From: Herbaspirillum sp. LeCh32-8
Lineage (GTDB): Bacteria; Pseudomonadota; Gammaproteobacteria; Burkholderiales; Burkholderiaceae_D
Length of the DNA stretch: 64,000 bases
Assembly: GCF_017814915.1 (NCBI RefSeq)
Contig: NZ_JAGIPZ010000001.1
Span: 497,559 to 561,558, forward strand
Direction of reading: 5' to 3'
In this document: positions 16,692-25,596 of the stretch, piece by piece
Layout: the number at the start of each line of letters is the position of its first letter
How positions within the stretch are numbered: position 1 is the stretch's first letter
Notes under the pieces: model-generated
What the model saw: only the letters and a program-made list of their open reading frames with translations
The model's database searches: none
Told to the model about the DNA's origin: nothing
Position numbers and translations under genes: made by a program

Positions 16692-17293
16692 GTCAGGCCC
16701 CCGACCAGTTTGCGACCAACCTCTATTACGATCGCACCTTCGACTGCGACTCGGCCAAGATCCTGCCCGGCGAGTATTTCTTCACGCACAAGGACATGAT
16801 GATCGTGACGGTGCTCGGCTCCTGCGTGTCGGCCTGTATCCGCGATCGCGTCTCCGGCATCGGCGGCATGAACCATTTCATGCTGCCCGACGGCGGCGGT
16901 GACGACGGCAGCCCGGTGTCCGCCTCGGCGCGTTACGGCAACTACGCGATGGAAATCCTCATCAACGACGTGCTCAAGGCGGGCGCGCGCCGCGAAAACC
17001 TGGAAGCCAAGGTGTTCGGCGGCGGCAACGTGCTGCGCGGCTTCTCGGCGATCAACGTCGGCGAGCGCAATGCCGAGTTCGTGCGGCGCTACCTCAAGGC
17101 GGAAAACATCCGGGTGGTGGCGGAAGACCTCAACGACATCTGGCCGCGCAAGGTTTATTTTTTCCCACGGACCGGCAAGGTGCTGGTCAAAAAACTCAAA
17201 CAGCTGCACAACAACACACTGGCGGATCGGGAAAAGGCGTACGCAAGCAAGCTGGTGACCAAGCCGGTCAGCGGCGCAGTCGACTTGTTCTAA
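16688..17293 (+). CDS. cheD: CheD chemoreceptor glutamine deamidase
   Basis: A 201-residue protein that deamidates glutamines in chemoreceptors and can take part in adaptation feedback. The catalytic Cys is in [14 protein letters not shown] and the His in [10 protein letters not shown]. Other family blocks are [28 protein letters not shown] and [10 protein letters not shown]. Length is typical of proteobacterial CheD. Its start overlaps the cheR stop codon, and cheB follows after 66 bp. Confidence 0.96.
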   Translation: MSQAPDQFATNLYYDRTFDCDSAKILPGEYFFTHKDMMIVTVLGSCVSACIRDRVSGIGGMNHFMLPDGGGDDGSPVSASARYGNYAMEILINDVLKAGARRENLEAKVFGGGNVLRGFSAINVGERNAEFVRRYLKAENIRVVAEDLNDIWPRKVYFFPRTGKVLVKKLKQLHNNTLADREKAYASKLVTKPVSGAVDLF

Positions 17294-17359
17294 GGGCCGG
17301 CGGCAAGCCGGCGTGCGCAGGACGCCACAGCCGCAAGTGTGGCAGGCAATACGGAAAGC

Positions 17360-18442
17360 ATGAATATGAAGATCAAAGTTCTTATCGTTGACGACTCCGC
17401 GCTGATCCGCAGCGTGATGCGCGAAATCATTGGCAGCCAGCCCGACATGGAAGTGGTCGGCGTGGCCCCGGACCCGATCATTGCCCGCGAGCTGATCAAG
17501 CAGACCAATCCCGATGTGCTGACCCTGGACGTGGAAATGCCGCGCATGGACGGCCTCGATTTCCTCGAAAAGCTGATGCGCCTGCGCCCCATGCCGGTGG
17601 TGATGGTGTCCTCGCTGACCGAGCGCGGCTCGGAAATCACGCTGCGCGCGCTGGAGCTGGGCGCGATCGATTTCGTGACCAAGCCTAAGATTTCGATCCA
17701 GAGCGGCATGCAGGAATACGCCGACATGATCGCCGACAAGATCCGTGCCGCGTCCAAGGCGCGCGTACGCGCCCGCGCGCCGCGCGCGGCCGAGCAGGCG
17801 GGCGGCGCCGGCGAGGCGCTGCCGCAGATCCGCAACCCGCTGACCAGTAGCGAAAAGCTGATCATCATCGGCGCCTCCACCGGCGGCACCGAGGCCATCA
17901 AGGAATTCCTGATCCGCATGCCGTCCGATTGCCCCGGCATCCTGATTACCCAGCACATGCCGGAAGGCTTCACCCGTTCGTTCGCGCAGCGCCTTAACAA
18001 CCTGTGCAAGATCTCGGTGGTCGAGTCCGCCGGCAACGAGCGCGTGCTGCCGGGCCACGCTTATATCGCACCGGGCCATTCGCACCTGAAGCTGGTGCGC
18101 AGCGGCGCCAACTACATGACTCAGCTTGATCAAGGTCCGCCGGTGAACCGTCACCGGCCGTCGGTGGACGTGCTGTTCCAGTCGGCTGCGGCCTGCGCCG
18201 GCAAGAACGCCGTGGGTGTGATCCTGACCGGCATGGGCAAGGACGGCGCGCTCGGCATGATGGATATGCGCAACGCCGGGGCCTATAACTTCGCCCAGGA
18301 TGAAGCGTCTTGCGTGGTGTTCGGCATGCCGCGCGAGGCGATCGCCATCGGCGCCGCCCACGAGGTGCTGTCGCTGCAGGCGATGCCGGGCAGGGTGCTG
18401 GCGTGGCTGGCTGAACACGGAAGCCGCGCCCTGCGCGTCTGA
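17360..18442 (+). CDS. cheB: CheB protein-glutamate methylesterase/deamidase
   Basis: A 360-residue response regulator enzyme that removes receptor methyl groups when phosphorylated by CheA. The N-terminal receiver has the DD pair ([13 protein letters not shown]), phospho-acceptor Asp in [15 protein letters not shown], and VTKPK. A linker rich in Arg/Ala follows. The esterase domain carries the triad: Ser in [12 protein letters not shown], His in QHMPEGFT, Asp in [10 protein letters not shown]. The ATG at 17360 follows GGAAAGC; a second ATG two codons later is possible. It closes the cheRDB unit, 180 bp before cheY. Confidence 0.96.
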   Translation: MNMKIKVLIVDDSALIRSVMREIIGSQPDMEVVGVAPDPIIARELIKQTNPDVLTLDVEMPRMDGLDFLEKLMRLRPMPVVMVSSLTERGSEITLRALELGAIDFVTKPKISIQSGMQEYADMIADKIRAASKARVRARAPRAAEQAGGAGEALPQIRNPLTSSEKLIIIGASTGGTEAIKEFLIRMPSDCPGILITQHMPEGFTRSFAQRLNNLCKISVVESAGNERVLPGHAYIAPGHSHLKLVRSGANYMTQLDQGPPVNRHRPSVDVLFQSAAACAGKNAVGVILTGMGKDGALGMMDMRNAGAYNFAQDEASCVVFGMPREAIAIGAAHEVLSLQAMPGRVLAWLAEHGSRALRV

Positions 18443-18476
18443 AAACGGAGCGGCACGCCGATTGAGCTGCCATTTT

Positions 18477-18500
18477 CGGCATTGCTGCACTACAATGCCG
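18477..18500 (+). other. Hairpin after cheB
   Basis: A perfect 8-bp inverted repeat, CGGCATTG/CAATGCCG, with an 8-nt loop, 34 bp after the cheB stop. It has no T-tract, so it is more likely an RNA processing/stability element or a Rho-assisted end than an intrinsic terminator. Confidence 0.55.
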
Positions 18501-18518
18501 TGGCGAAGGAGAGGGCGT

Positions 18519-18605
18519 ATGGGTTGGCCGCATGGCCCGGCCCGTGCGAATAAGGCAGACGGTTCAAGTTCATACAGTGGCTTGCCGTTAACCAAGATTA
18601 ATTGA
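18519..18605 (+). CDS. Possible 28-residue leader ORF before cheY
   Basis: A short frame starting ATG GGT TGG, preceded by a strong Shine-Dalgarno (AAGGAGAGGG, 18507-18516) and ending 17 bp before the cheY start. The peptide ([20 protein letters not shown]...) has no recognisable feature. The ribosome binding site is the main evidence. The frame also spans the putative sigma28 promoter of cheY, so it may be coincidental. Confidence 0.25.
   Translation: MGWPHGPARANKADGSSSYSGLPLTKIN
18564..18591 (+). promoter_or_regulatory. Candidate sigma28 promoter for cheYZ
   Basis: A -35-like TCAAGTT and a -10-like GCCGTTAA (18584-18591) separated by about the distance of sigma28 promoters, 32 bp before the cheY start. 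The -10 is 7 of 8 to GCCGATAA; the -35 spacing is one base off the ideal. Confidence 0.45.
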
Positions 18606-18622
18606 ATAGATGGAGTCTTAGC

Positions 18623-19018
18623 ATGTCGGGTCCCAATACCAAGTTCTTAGTCGTCGACGATTTCTCGACGATGCGCCGCATCGTGCGCAACCTGCTCAAG
18701 GAGTTGGGCTATACCAACGTGGATGAAGCCGAAGACGGCGTGCAGGCGCTGCAAAAACTGCGCAGCGACCAGTTCGACTTCGTGGTCTCCGACTGGAACA
18801 TGCCCAACATGGACGGCCTGACCATGCTGCAGGAAATCCGCAAGGATCCGGCGCTGTCCAAGCTCCCGGTGCTGATGGTGACTGCCGAAGCCAAAAAGGA
18901 AAACATCGTGGCCGCGGCCCAGGCCGGCGCCAACGGCTACGTGGTCAAGCCGTTCACTGCCGCCACCCTGGACGAAAAGCTGGGCAAGATCTTCGAGAAG
19001 ATGGCCGCAGGTGGCTGA
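18623..19018 (+). CDS. cheY: CheY chemotaxis response regulator
   Basis: A 131-residue single-domain receiver that, when phosphorylated, binds FliM at the flagellar switch. Acidic pocket residues are D12-D13 (VVDDFSTM), the phospho-acceptor is Asp57 ([13 protein letters not shown]), and the Thr (MVTAEAKKE) and Lys (YVVKPFT) are all conserved in place. The start at 18623 is preceded by ATGGAG. cheZ follows immediately. The fliM gene in this window has the matching N-terminal CheY-binding peptide. Confidence 0.97.
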   Translation: MSGPNTKFLVVDDFSTMRRIVRNLLKELGYTNVDEAEDGVQALQKLRSDQFDFVVSDWNMPNMDGLTMLQEIRKDPALSKLPVLMVTAEAKKENIVAAAQAGANGYVVKPFTAATLDEKLGKIFEKMAAGG

Positions 19019-19019
19019 T

Positions 19020-19670
19020 ATGGACGGCAGTGTGAAATCCGGCGTTCAAGCCGGTGAGGCCGCCGGCCCCGTCAACGACGAGGTGCTGGCCCGCATCGGC
19101 CACATGACGCGCAACCTGCACGACAGCTTGCGCGGCTTGGGCTTTGATCGCCTGCTGGAACGCGCCGCCAGCGACATGCCGGACGCGCGTGATCGCCTGG
19201 AGTACGTGGCGCGCATGACCGAGCAGGCCGCGCAGCGCGTGCTCAACGCCACCGAACTGGCCAGCCCGATGCAGGATCGCATCAGCGATGGCGCCGCCGA
19301 CCTGAAGGCGCAATGGGATGCGGCCGGCAGCGGCAGTTTCTCCGAGGCCGACTATCGCGCCTTGGGGGCCAAAACATCGGCTTTCCTGGCGCAAGCCGGC
19401 GAGGACAGCAGCGCCACCAAGCAGCAGCTGCTGGACATCATGATGGCCCAGGACTTCCAGGATCTGACCGGCCAGGTGATCAAGCGCGTTACCGAGCTGG
19501 CGCATGAGCTGGAGTCGCAACTGGTGCAGCTGCTGGTGGATTATTCGCCGGGCGACGCCAAGCGCGAAGACACCGGCCTGCTCAACGGTCCGCAGATCGA
19601 CCCGACCGGCAAGGATGTGATCGCCAACCAGGGCCAGGTCGATGACTTGCTGGAGAGTTTGGGTTTCTAA
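19020..19670 (+). CDS. cheZ: CheZ, CheY-P phosphatase
   Basis: A 216-residue, largely helical phosphatase that switches off CheY-P. The active-site helix MMAQDFQDLTGQVIKR contains the conserved Asp and Gln of the family. The C-terminal peptide NQGQVDDLLESLGF is the CheY-binding tail. I prefer the ATG at 19020, one base after the cheY stop, with AGGTGG (19007-19012) as ribosome binding site; an in-frame GTG at 19011 is an alternative. CheZ is typical of beta- and gammaproteobacteria. Confidence 0.95.
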   Translation: MDGSVKSGVQAGEAAGPVNDEVLARIGHMTRNLHDSLRGLGFDRLLERAASDMPDARDRLEYVARMTEQAAQRVLNATELASPMQDRISDGAADLKAQWDAAGSGSFSEADYRALGAKTSAFLAQAGEDSSATKQQLLDIMMAQDFQDLTGQVIKRVTELAHELESQLVQLLVDYSPGDAKREDTGLLNGPQIDPTGKDVIANQGQVDDLLESLGF

Positions 19671-19711
19671 GTTGTCTTTCCATGCTGTTGTGCTTGTCTG
19701 AAATGCAATAA

Positions 19712-19762
19712 AACGACGCCGGATCACGAAGTTTCTTCCAGGGAAATTTCTCCGGCGGCGTT
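19712..19762 (+). terminator. Long two-step hairpin after cheZ, probable terminator
   Basis: The outer 12-bp stem AACGACGCCGGA/TCCGGCGGCGTT has one mismatch. After a 4-nt bulge comes an inner 8-bp stem GAAGTTTC/GAAATTTC (one G-U pair) with a 7-nt loop. A T-rich stretch (GGTTTTTCTC) begins about 9 bp later. Confidence 0.5.
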
Positions 19763-19865
19763 GCTTCATTGGTTTTTCTCTTCGCTCGACAGTTTCTGTC
19801 ATCTTTCCATTTCGATACGCTTCGTTCTGTCAGAGGCAGAGCCGGGCGCTTTTGCCTAGTCCGAA

Positions 19866-19923
19866 ATGGGGGACGATTGTCCCGTTATTCCCCATATGAT
19901 TTTGATGCCGGGTCGCCAATAAT
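19866..19923 (+). promoter_or_regulatory. Candidate class II flagellar promoter/activator site of flhB operon
   Basis: Nested dyads ATGGGG...CCCCAT (19866-19895) and GGGAC/GTCCC (19870-19883). They contain GGGGACG (19869-19875) and TTATTCCCCAT (19885-19895), followed 22 bp later by AATAAT (19918-19923). The same arrangement is seen before flgB. The minus-strand half reads GGGGAATAACG, close to known FlhDC half-sites; assignment to FlhDC is inference. Confidence 0.5.
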
Positions 19924-19988
19924 CCTGCCTATCGTTCTCGAAATCCGTCTATCAAAACGGGAACGAGGTTTATGCAGGGGGTGCGGCA

Positions 19989-21164
19989 GTGGCCGAAGAC
20001 AGCGATATGGAGCGGACAGAACCCGCCACGAGTAAACGCATTGAGCGTGCTCGTGAGCAGGGTGATGTGCCTCGTTCGCGCGAGATGGCTACCTGCATGC
20101 TGTTGCTCATCGGCGGCAGCTGCGTCTGGATGTTCAGCGGGCCGCTGGTGACCAGCCTGAACCGCCTGATGGTGGCGACCATGAGCTTCGAGCGCGCCGT
20201 CGCCTTCGATCCCGTCGTGCTTTACCAGTTGTTCAGCGCGCATTTCATGGAAGTTGCCATTGCGATCATCCCGCTCGCCTTCATGATGACCCTGGCCGCC
20301 GTGGCCTCGCCGCTGATCCTCGGCGGCTGGCTGTTCAACGTCCAGTCGCTGGCGCCCAAGTTCAGCAAGCTCAACCCCATCAGCGGCATCACCAACATGT
20401 TTTCGCTCAATTCGCTGGTCGAATTGCTCAAGGCGGTGCTCAAGACCGTGCTGGTCGGCACCGTCGCGTGGCTGGTCATCATGAGCCAGATCGACGCCGT
20501 GATGGGCCTGGGCGTCGAGCAGTTGAAAACTGCGAGCAGCCATTCGGCGCACCTGCTGTGGATCAGCTTTATCACCATGGTGTGCGCGCTGATCCTGATT
20601 GCCATCATCGATGTCCCGTACCAGATCTGGAACTACGGCAAGAAGCTGCGCATGACTCGCGAAGAGGTCAAGCAGGAGCACAAGGAGTCCGAAGGCGACC
20701 CGCACGTCAAGGGCAAGATCCGCGCGATGCAGCGCGCCATGGCCCGCCGCCGCATGATGGCCGAAGTGCCGACTGCCGACGTGGTGGTCACCAACCCGAC
20801 CCACTATGCGGTCGCGCTCAAATACACCGAGGGCAAGATGGGCGCGCCCAAGGTCGTGGCCAAGGGCTTCGACGACATCGCCGCCAAGATCCGCGAAGTG
20901 GCGCGCGAGAACAAGGTGCCGCTGCTGGAAGCGCCGCCGCTGGCGCGCGCCTTGCACACCCATACCGAAATCGGCGACGAGATTCCGGAAGCGCTTTACA
21001 CCGCCGTGGCCGAAGTGCTGGCCTACATCTTCCAGCTTCGCACCTACGGCCAGTTCGGCGGCAACCGTCCGGTCGAGCCGACCGAGCTCGACGTGCCCAA
21101 GGAATTGGACCCGCTCACCGCAACCAAGAAGCGGCGTGGACCGCAGCGTAGAACAACGCAGTAA
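19989..21164 (+). CDS. flhB: FlhB flagellar export apparatus switch protein
   Basis: A 391-residue inner-membrane protein that changes export specificity from hook to filament substrates. Four membrane helices lie between about residues 32 and 215. The cytosolic domain has the autocleavage motif NPTH at residues 269-272, the same numbering as enteric FlhB, in VVVTNPTHYAVALKY. The C-terminal tail is long and charged. The start is GTG at 19989 with GCAGGGGG upstream. flhA follows after 2 bp. A second, truncated FlhB-C homologue lacking NPTH is at 57490-57858. Confidence 0.96.
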   Translation: MAEDSDMERTEPATSKRIERAREQGDVPRSREMATCMLLLIGGSCVWMFSGPLVTSLNRLMVATMSFERAVAFDPVVLYQLFSAHFMEVAIAIIPLAFMMTLAAVASPLILGGWLFNVQSLAPKFSKLNPISGITNMFSLNSLVELLKAVLKTVLVGTVAWLVIMSQIDAVMGLGVEQLKTASSHSAHLLWISFITMVCALILIAIIDVPYQIWNYGKKLRMTREEVKQEHKESEGDPHVKGKIRAMQRAMARRRMMAEVPTADVVVTNPTHYAVALKYTEGKMGAPKVVAKGFDDIAAKIREVARENKVPLLEAPPLARALHTHTEIGDEIPEALYTAVAEVLAYIFQLRTYGQFGGNRPVEPTELDVPKELDPLTATKKRRGPQRRTTQ

Positions 21165-21166
21165 CT

Positions 21167-23266
21167 ATGGCAAAACTGAATACATTGAAAATGCCGGCCT
21201 GGATGCCGTTGAAGAGCACCAGGGCACTGGCGGCCCCGATCCTCATCGTCATGATGCTGGCGATGATGGTGCTGCCGTTGCCGGCGTTCATGCTGGACTT
21301 GCTGTTCAGCTTCAACATCTCGCTGTCGGTCATCGTGCTGATGACGGCGCTCTATACCGTCAAGCCGCTGGACTTCATCGCCTTCCCGGCGGTGCTGCTG
21401 GTGTCGACCATGCTGCGCCTGTCGCTGAACGTGGCTTCCACCCGCGTGGTGCTGACCGAGGGCCATACCGGTCCGGACGCGGCCGGCAAGGTGATCGAGG
21501 CCTTCGGCCACTTCCTGATCGGCGGCAATTACACCGTCGGTATTGTCGTGTTCGTGATCCTTACCATCATCAACTTCATGGTGGTGACCAAGGGCGCCGG
21601 CCGTATCGCTGAAGTGGGCGCGCGTTTCACCCTGGACGCGATGCCCGGCAAGCAGATGGCGATCGACGCCGACTTGAACGCCGGCCTGATCGGTGAGCCC
21701 GAAGCCCGCGCCCGCCGCAAGGAAGTGGCGCAGGAGTCCGAGTTCTACGGCGCCATGGACGGCGCCTCCAAGTACGTGCGCGGCGACGCTATCGCCGGCA
21801 TCATCGTCACCGTGGTCAACATCGTCGGCGGCCTGGTGGTGGGGATGGTCCAGCACGACATGGCCTTCGACAACGCCATCAAGAACTACACGCTGCTGGC
21901 CATCGGTGACGGCCTGGTGGCGCAGATTCCCTCGCTGATCATCTCGACCGCGGCCGGCGTGGTGGTCTCCCGCGTGGCCAACGACCAGGACGTCGGCGGC
22001 CAGCTGATCAACCAGCTGTTCGCCAAGCCGGAGGTGCTGTACATCACCGCCGTGATCATCGGCGGCATGGGCCTGATCCCGGGCATGCCGCATTTCGCCT
22101 TCATCCTGCTGGCAGCGGCCATGGGCGGCAGCGCATACGCCATCAGCAAGCGCGCGCAGCAAGCCAAGGAAGAGAAAGTGCAGCCCGAAGCCGTCGCCAG
22201 CAACGCGCCGGTTCAGGAAATGGAAGAAGCCACCTGGGGCGACGTCATGCCGGTCGATACGCTGGGCCTGGAAGTGGGCTATCGCCTGATCCCGCTGGTG
22301 GACAAGGCGCAGGGCGGCGAATTGCTCAAGCGCATCAAGGGCATCCGCAAGAAGTTCGCCCAGGAAGTGGGCTTCCTGTCGCCGCCCATCCACATCCGCG
22401 ATAACCTTGAATTGAAACCATCGGCCTATCGCATTACCCTGAAGGGGGTGGAGGTCGGCAAGGGCGAGGCGCATGCCGGACAGTTCCTGGCGATCAATCC
22501 CGGCATGGTGACCGGGCCGCTGCCGGGCATGATGACCACCGATCCCGCCTTCGGCCTGCCGGCCGTCTGGATTGACAGCAGCATGCGCGAACAGGCCTCC
22601 ACCATGGGTTACACCGTGGTCGACGCCGGCACCGTGGTGGCCACGCACCTGAACCACCTGATCACTACCCATGCAGCCGAGCTGCTGGGGCGCCAGGAGG
22701 TGCAGAGCCTGCTGGATCACCTGGCCAAGGACGCGCCCAAGCTGGTGGAGGATCTGGTGCCGAAGATGCTGCCGCTGGGCACCTTGCAGAAGGTCCTGCA
22801 AAACCTGCTTATGGAAGGCGTGCACATCCGCGACATGCGCAGCATCATCGAAACCATGGCCGAACACGCCGCGCGTATCCAGGATCCGAGCGAACTCACG
22901 GCGATCGTGCGTATCGCGCTGGGCCGTGCGATCGTGCAGCAGATTTACCCGGGCGAGAGCGAGCTGCCGGTGATGGCGCTGGACTCCAAGCTCGAGCGCC
23001 TGCTGATGCAAGCGCTGCATGCCAGCGGCGACAGCGGCGGCATCGAGCCGGGCCTGGCCGATTCGCTGGTGGTTCAGACCGAGCAGGCCGCCCAGCGTCA
23101 GGAACAGATGGGCTTGCCCACCGTGCTGCTGGTGTCGGGTCCTTTGCGTACCTTGCTGGCGCGCTTCTTGCGCCGTGCCATGCCACAATTGCGCGTGCTG
23201 TCGCACGCTGAAGTTCCGGAATCGAAAACGATTAAAGTTACCAGCCTAGTTGGAGGGCAAGCATGA
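21167..23266 (+). CDS. flhA: FlhA flagellar export gate protein
   Basis: A 699-residue export gate component using the proton gradient. The N-terminal half has eight predicted helices and the family signature RLSLNVASTRVVLTEGH; the FHIPEP loop follows (GAGRIAEVGARFTLDAMPGK, AIDADLNAG). The cytosolic C-terminal half (from about residue 350) forms the chaperone-substrate docking ring. Length matches the family. It lies between flhB (2 bp) and flhF (4-bp ATGA overlap) in a tightly packed operon. Confidence 0.97.
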   Translation: MAKLNTLKMPAWMPLKSTRALAAPILIVMMLAMMVLPLPAFMLDLLFSFNISLSVIVLMTALYTVKPLDFIAFPAVLLVSTMLRLSLNVASTRVVLTEGHTGPDAAGKVIEAFGHFLIGGNYTVGIVVFVILTIINFMVVTKGAGRIAEVGARFTLDAMPGKQMAIDADLNAGLIGEPEARARRKEVAQESEFYGAMDGASKYVRGDAIAGIIVTVVNIVGGLVVGMVQHDMAFDNAIKNYTLLAIGDGLVAQIPSLIISTAAGVVVSRVANDQDVGGQLINQLFAKPEVLYITAVIIGGMGLIPGMPHFAFILLAAAMGGSAYAISKRAQQAKEEKVQPEAVASNAPVQEMEEATWGDVMPVDTLGLEVGYRLIPLVDKAQGGELLKRIKGIRKKFAQEVGFLSPPIHIRDNLELKPSAYRITLKGVEVGKGEAHAGQFLAINPGMVTGPLPGMMTTDPAFGLPAVWIDSSMREQASTMGYTVVDAGTVVATHLNHLITTHAAELLGRQEVQSLLDHLAKDAPKLVEDLVPKMLPLGTLQKVLQNLLMEGVHIRDMRSIIETMAEHAARIQDPSELTAIVRIALGRAIVQQIYPGESELPVMALDSKLERLLMQALHASGDSGGIEPGLADSLVVQTEQAAQRQEQMGLPTVLLVSGPLRTLLARFLRRAMPQLRVLSHAEVPESKTIKVTSLVGGQA

Positions 23267-24756
23267 ACGTCAAGAAATTTATCGCCAATTCGTCTCGCGA
23301 GGCGTGGCGCCAGGTTCGCGAGGCCTTGGGCCCGGACGCCGTCATTCTCTCCAATCGCAATATTCCGGATGGCGTAGAAATCCTCGCCATGGCCAATGAG
23401 GACATGACCACGCTGGTCGGTCCCAACGGCGCCCGCCATCCGGCAGGTAGCCCGCAGGCAGCCTCGCTGCAGCAGCAGTCGGGTTTGCCGCCGGCGCAGC
23501 AGCCCCGGCGTCCGGCGCTGTTGTCCTCGCCGATCGCGCAGCAGGCGCATCGCCCGGTTCACGCATCGCGCAGCGACGATGCGCCGCTGCTGGATCAGCA
23601 GCCGTTGGGCCGTATCTCCGCGCGTGACGCCGAACAGGTGCCGCCGGCCGATGCGCGCGTCTGGCGCAGCCGCGGCAACGACGGCGGCGGCAACCGTCGT
23701 CACGAGGCCGCGCGTGAATCCAATGAAGAGCAGGATCAACGTCCGCGCTCGGCGCTGCCCGAGTTCGACGGCAAGGACTACGACGAGATCCTGTCGGAAG
23801 TGATGACCGAGATCCGTTCCATGCGCGGCGTGCTGGAAACCCAGCTGGCCGAGATCTCGTGGGGCGGCACCCAGAAGCGCGAGCCGCTCAAGGGCCAGGT
23901 CATGAAGGAAATGCTGGCGGCCGGCTTCTCGGCCAGCCTGTCGCGCCTGATCACCGAAAACCTGCCGACCAACTCCAAGACACAGGACATCATGTTCTGG
24001 GTCAAGTCGGTGCTGGCACGCAACCTCAGCACGCTGGGCAACGAGAACGAGCTGCTGGAAAACGGCGGCGTATTTGCTCTGGTGGGCCCCACCGGTGTGG
24101 GCAAGACCACCACCACCGCCAAGCTGGCGGCGCGCTGCGTGATGCGCCACGGCTCCGGCAAGCTGGCCCTGATCACCACTGACGGCTACCGTATCGGCGG
24201 TTACGAACAGCTGCGCATCTACGGGAAGATCCTGGGCGTGATGGTGCACTCGGTGAAGGACGAGACCGACCTGCGCATCGCACTGGAAGAGTTGAAGGGC
24301 AAGCACACCGTGCTGATCGACACCGCAGGCGTGGGTCAGCGCGACCAGATGGTGGCCGAACAGGACGCCATGCTGGCCGGCGCCGGCGTGGACATCAAGC
24401 GCCTGCTGTGCCTGAACTCCACCGCCACCGGCGGCACCCTGAACGAGGTGGTGCATGCGTATTCCAAGTCCGGCCTGGCCGGCTGCATCATCACCAAGCT
24501 TGATGAGGCCGCCACCATCGGCAACGTGCTGGATGTGGTGATTCGCCACAAGCTCAACCTGCACTATGTGGCCAACGGCCAACGCGTGCCGGAAGACCTG
24601 CACGTGGCCAACAAACTCTACCTTGCCGACCGCGCCTTCAAGCAAAAGCGCGAGACCGCGCCGTTCGAATTCCAGGAGGGCGAGTTGCCGGGAGTCGTCG
24701 GCCCGACCGCTCTGTCGATGAATGACAAAGGCCTGCGCGAGGTGAGCTTTGGCTAG
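23263..24756 (+). CDS. flhF: FlhF signal-recognition-type GTPase
   Basis: A 497-residue SRP-family GTPase that sets flagellar position and number, mainly known from polar flagellates. A basic N-terminal segment (MNVKKFIANSSREAWRQV) is followed by a low-complexity, Gln/Pro/Arg-rich region (about 60-165) and the NG domain. The P-loop is GPTGVGKT (residues 275-282). Further GTPase motifs are TTDGYRIGGYEQLRIYG, LIDTAGVGQRDQ and TKLDEA. It is coupled to flhA by an ATGA overlap and to flhG by an 8-bp overlap. Confidence 0.95.
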   Translation: MNVKKFIANSSREAWRQVREALGPDAVILSNRNIPDGVEILAMANEDMTTLVGPNGARHPAGSPQAASLQQQSGLPPAQQPRRPALLSSPIAQQAHRPVHASRSDDAPLLDQQPLGRISARDAEQVPPADARVWRSRGNDGGGNRRHEAARESNEEQDQRPRSALPEFDGKDYDEILSEVMTEIRSMRGVLETQLAEISWGGTQKREPLKGQVMKEMLAAGFSASLSRLITENLPTNSKTQDIMFWVKSVLARNLSTLGNENELLENGGVFALVGPTGVGKTTTTAKLAARCVMRHGSGKLALITTDGYRIGGYEQLRIYGKILGVMVHSVKDETDLRIALEELKGKHTVLIDTAGVGQRDQMVAEQDAMLAGAGVDIKRLLCLNSTATGGTLNEVVHAYSKSGLAGCIITKLDEAATIGNVLDVVIRHKLNLHYVANGQRVPEDLHVANKLYLADRAFKQKRETAPFEFQEGELPGVVGPTALSMNDKGLREVSFG

Positions 24757-25591
24757 TTACGATTTCGACCAGGCGGCAGGCCTGCGCCGGATGCTGGAGC
24801 GTCCGGTGCCGCGCCTGTTCACCTTCTTCTCCGTGCTCGGGGAAGAAGACAAGAGCGCCATGCTGATCAACCTTGCGGCCTCGCTGTCCCAGGGGGGGCA
24901 TAACGTGCTGGTGGTGGACGGCGGTGTGGCCTCTTCGGGCTTGCTGACCCGCATCGGTCTGCGCCACGACGTGGCGACGCTGCAGGAAGTTGCGCGCAAG
25001 GAACGTCCCATGCATGAGGCGATGCGCCTGTTGCCGGAGGGCTTTTCGATGGCGCGCGTCGCGCGCCGTACGGTGCCGGCCTCGTCCAATCCGCAGGCCG
25101 GGCGCCTGACGGAGATCTTTGACAGCCTGATTGAACAAGCCGAAATTACACTGGTCAACGGTGTATTGGCGGACGACCAGTCACTGCCGGTGTCGACCAT
25201 GGAAATGGGTGAGATCGTCATCCAGGTGTCCACCACGGCATCCTCGATCAAGGCGGCCTATGTGCTGTTGAAGAGCTTGAGTGACCGCCTGGGTCGCCGT
25301 CCTTTCAGCCTCATCGTCAATGACGCCAGCGAGGCCGAGGCGCAAACCGTTTATGCCAACATGGCGCAGGCGGCGAGTCGCTATCTGGCGGCGCAGTTGA
25401 ACTTCCTCGGATCCATCCCCGCCGATGAGCATATCCGGCGGGCTTGCGGTCAAGGCAGGGCGGTGATGGACGTGTTCCCGTTCGCGGGAGCGACCATCGC
25501 TTTCCATCGCCTGGCCAAGCGTTTCATCGCGCCCGAAACGGCGCGCAGCACTTACGGAATGGCAACCGACGGTGCAAGTCTCGGAGTGTGA
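24749..25591 (+). CDS. flhG: FlhG/FleN-type MinD-like protein with degenerate ATPase motifs
   Basis: A 280-residue homologue of FlhG, the MinD-type ATPase that limits flagellar number with FlhF. The N-terminal DQAAGLRRML helix, which in FlhG proteins stimulates FlhF, is intact. The deviant Walker A expected near residue 28 (GGKGGVGKT in the family) reads SVLGEEDKSAML, and the Walker B-like stretch reads ITLVNGVLADD without the usual Asp. ATP binding or hydrolysis is therefore doubtful. The start is TTG at 24749 with GAGGTGAG upstream, overlapping flhF by 8 bp; an ATG 14 codons later would remove the FlhF-activating helix. fliA follows after 5 bp. Confidence 0.85.
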   Translation: MASYDFDQAAGLRRMLERPVPRLFTFFSVLGEEDKSAMLINLAASLSQGGHNVLVVDGGVASSGLLTRIGLRHDVATLQEVARKERPMHEAMRLLPEGFSMARVARRTVPASSNPQAGRLTEIFDSLIEQAEITLVNGVLADDQSLPVSTMEMGEIVIQVSTTASSIKAAYVLLKSLSDRLGRRPFSLIVNDASEAEAQTVYANMAQAASRYLAAQLNFLGSIPADEHIRRACGQGRAVMDVFPFAGATIAFHRLAKRFIAPETARSTYGMATDGASLGV

Positions 25592-25596
25592 CGTGC

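Larger units (their letters stand above)
19671..19988. other. 318-bp intergenic region between cheZ and flhB
   Basis: It holds a long hairpin close to cheZ (19712-19762) and, nearer flhB, a nested dyad with a following -10-like box (19866-19923). No coding frame is convincing. It looks like an operon boundary with the flhB-operon promoter. Confidence 0.65.
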
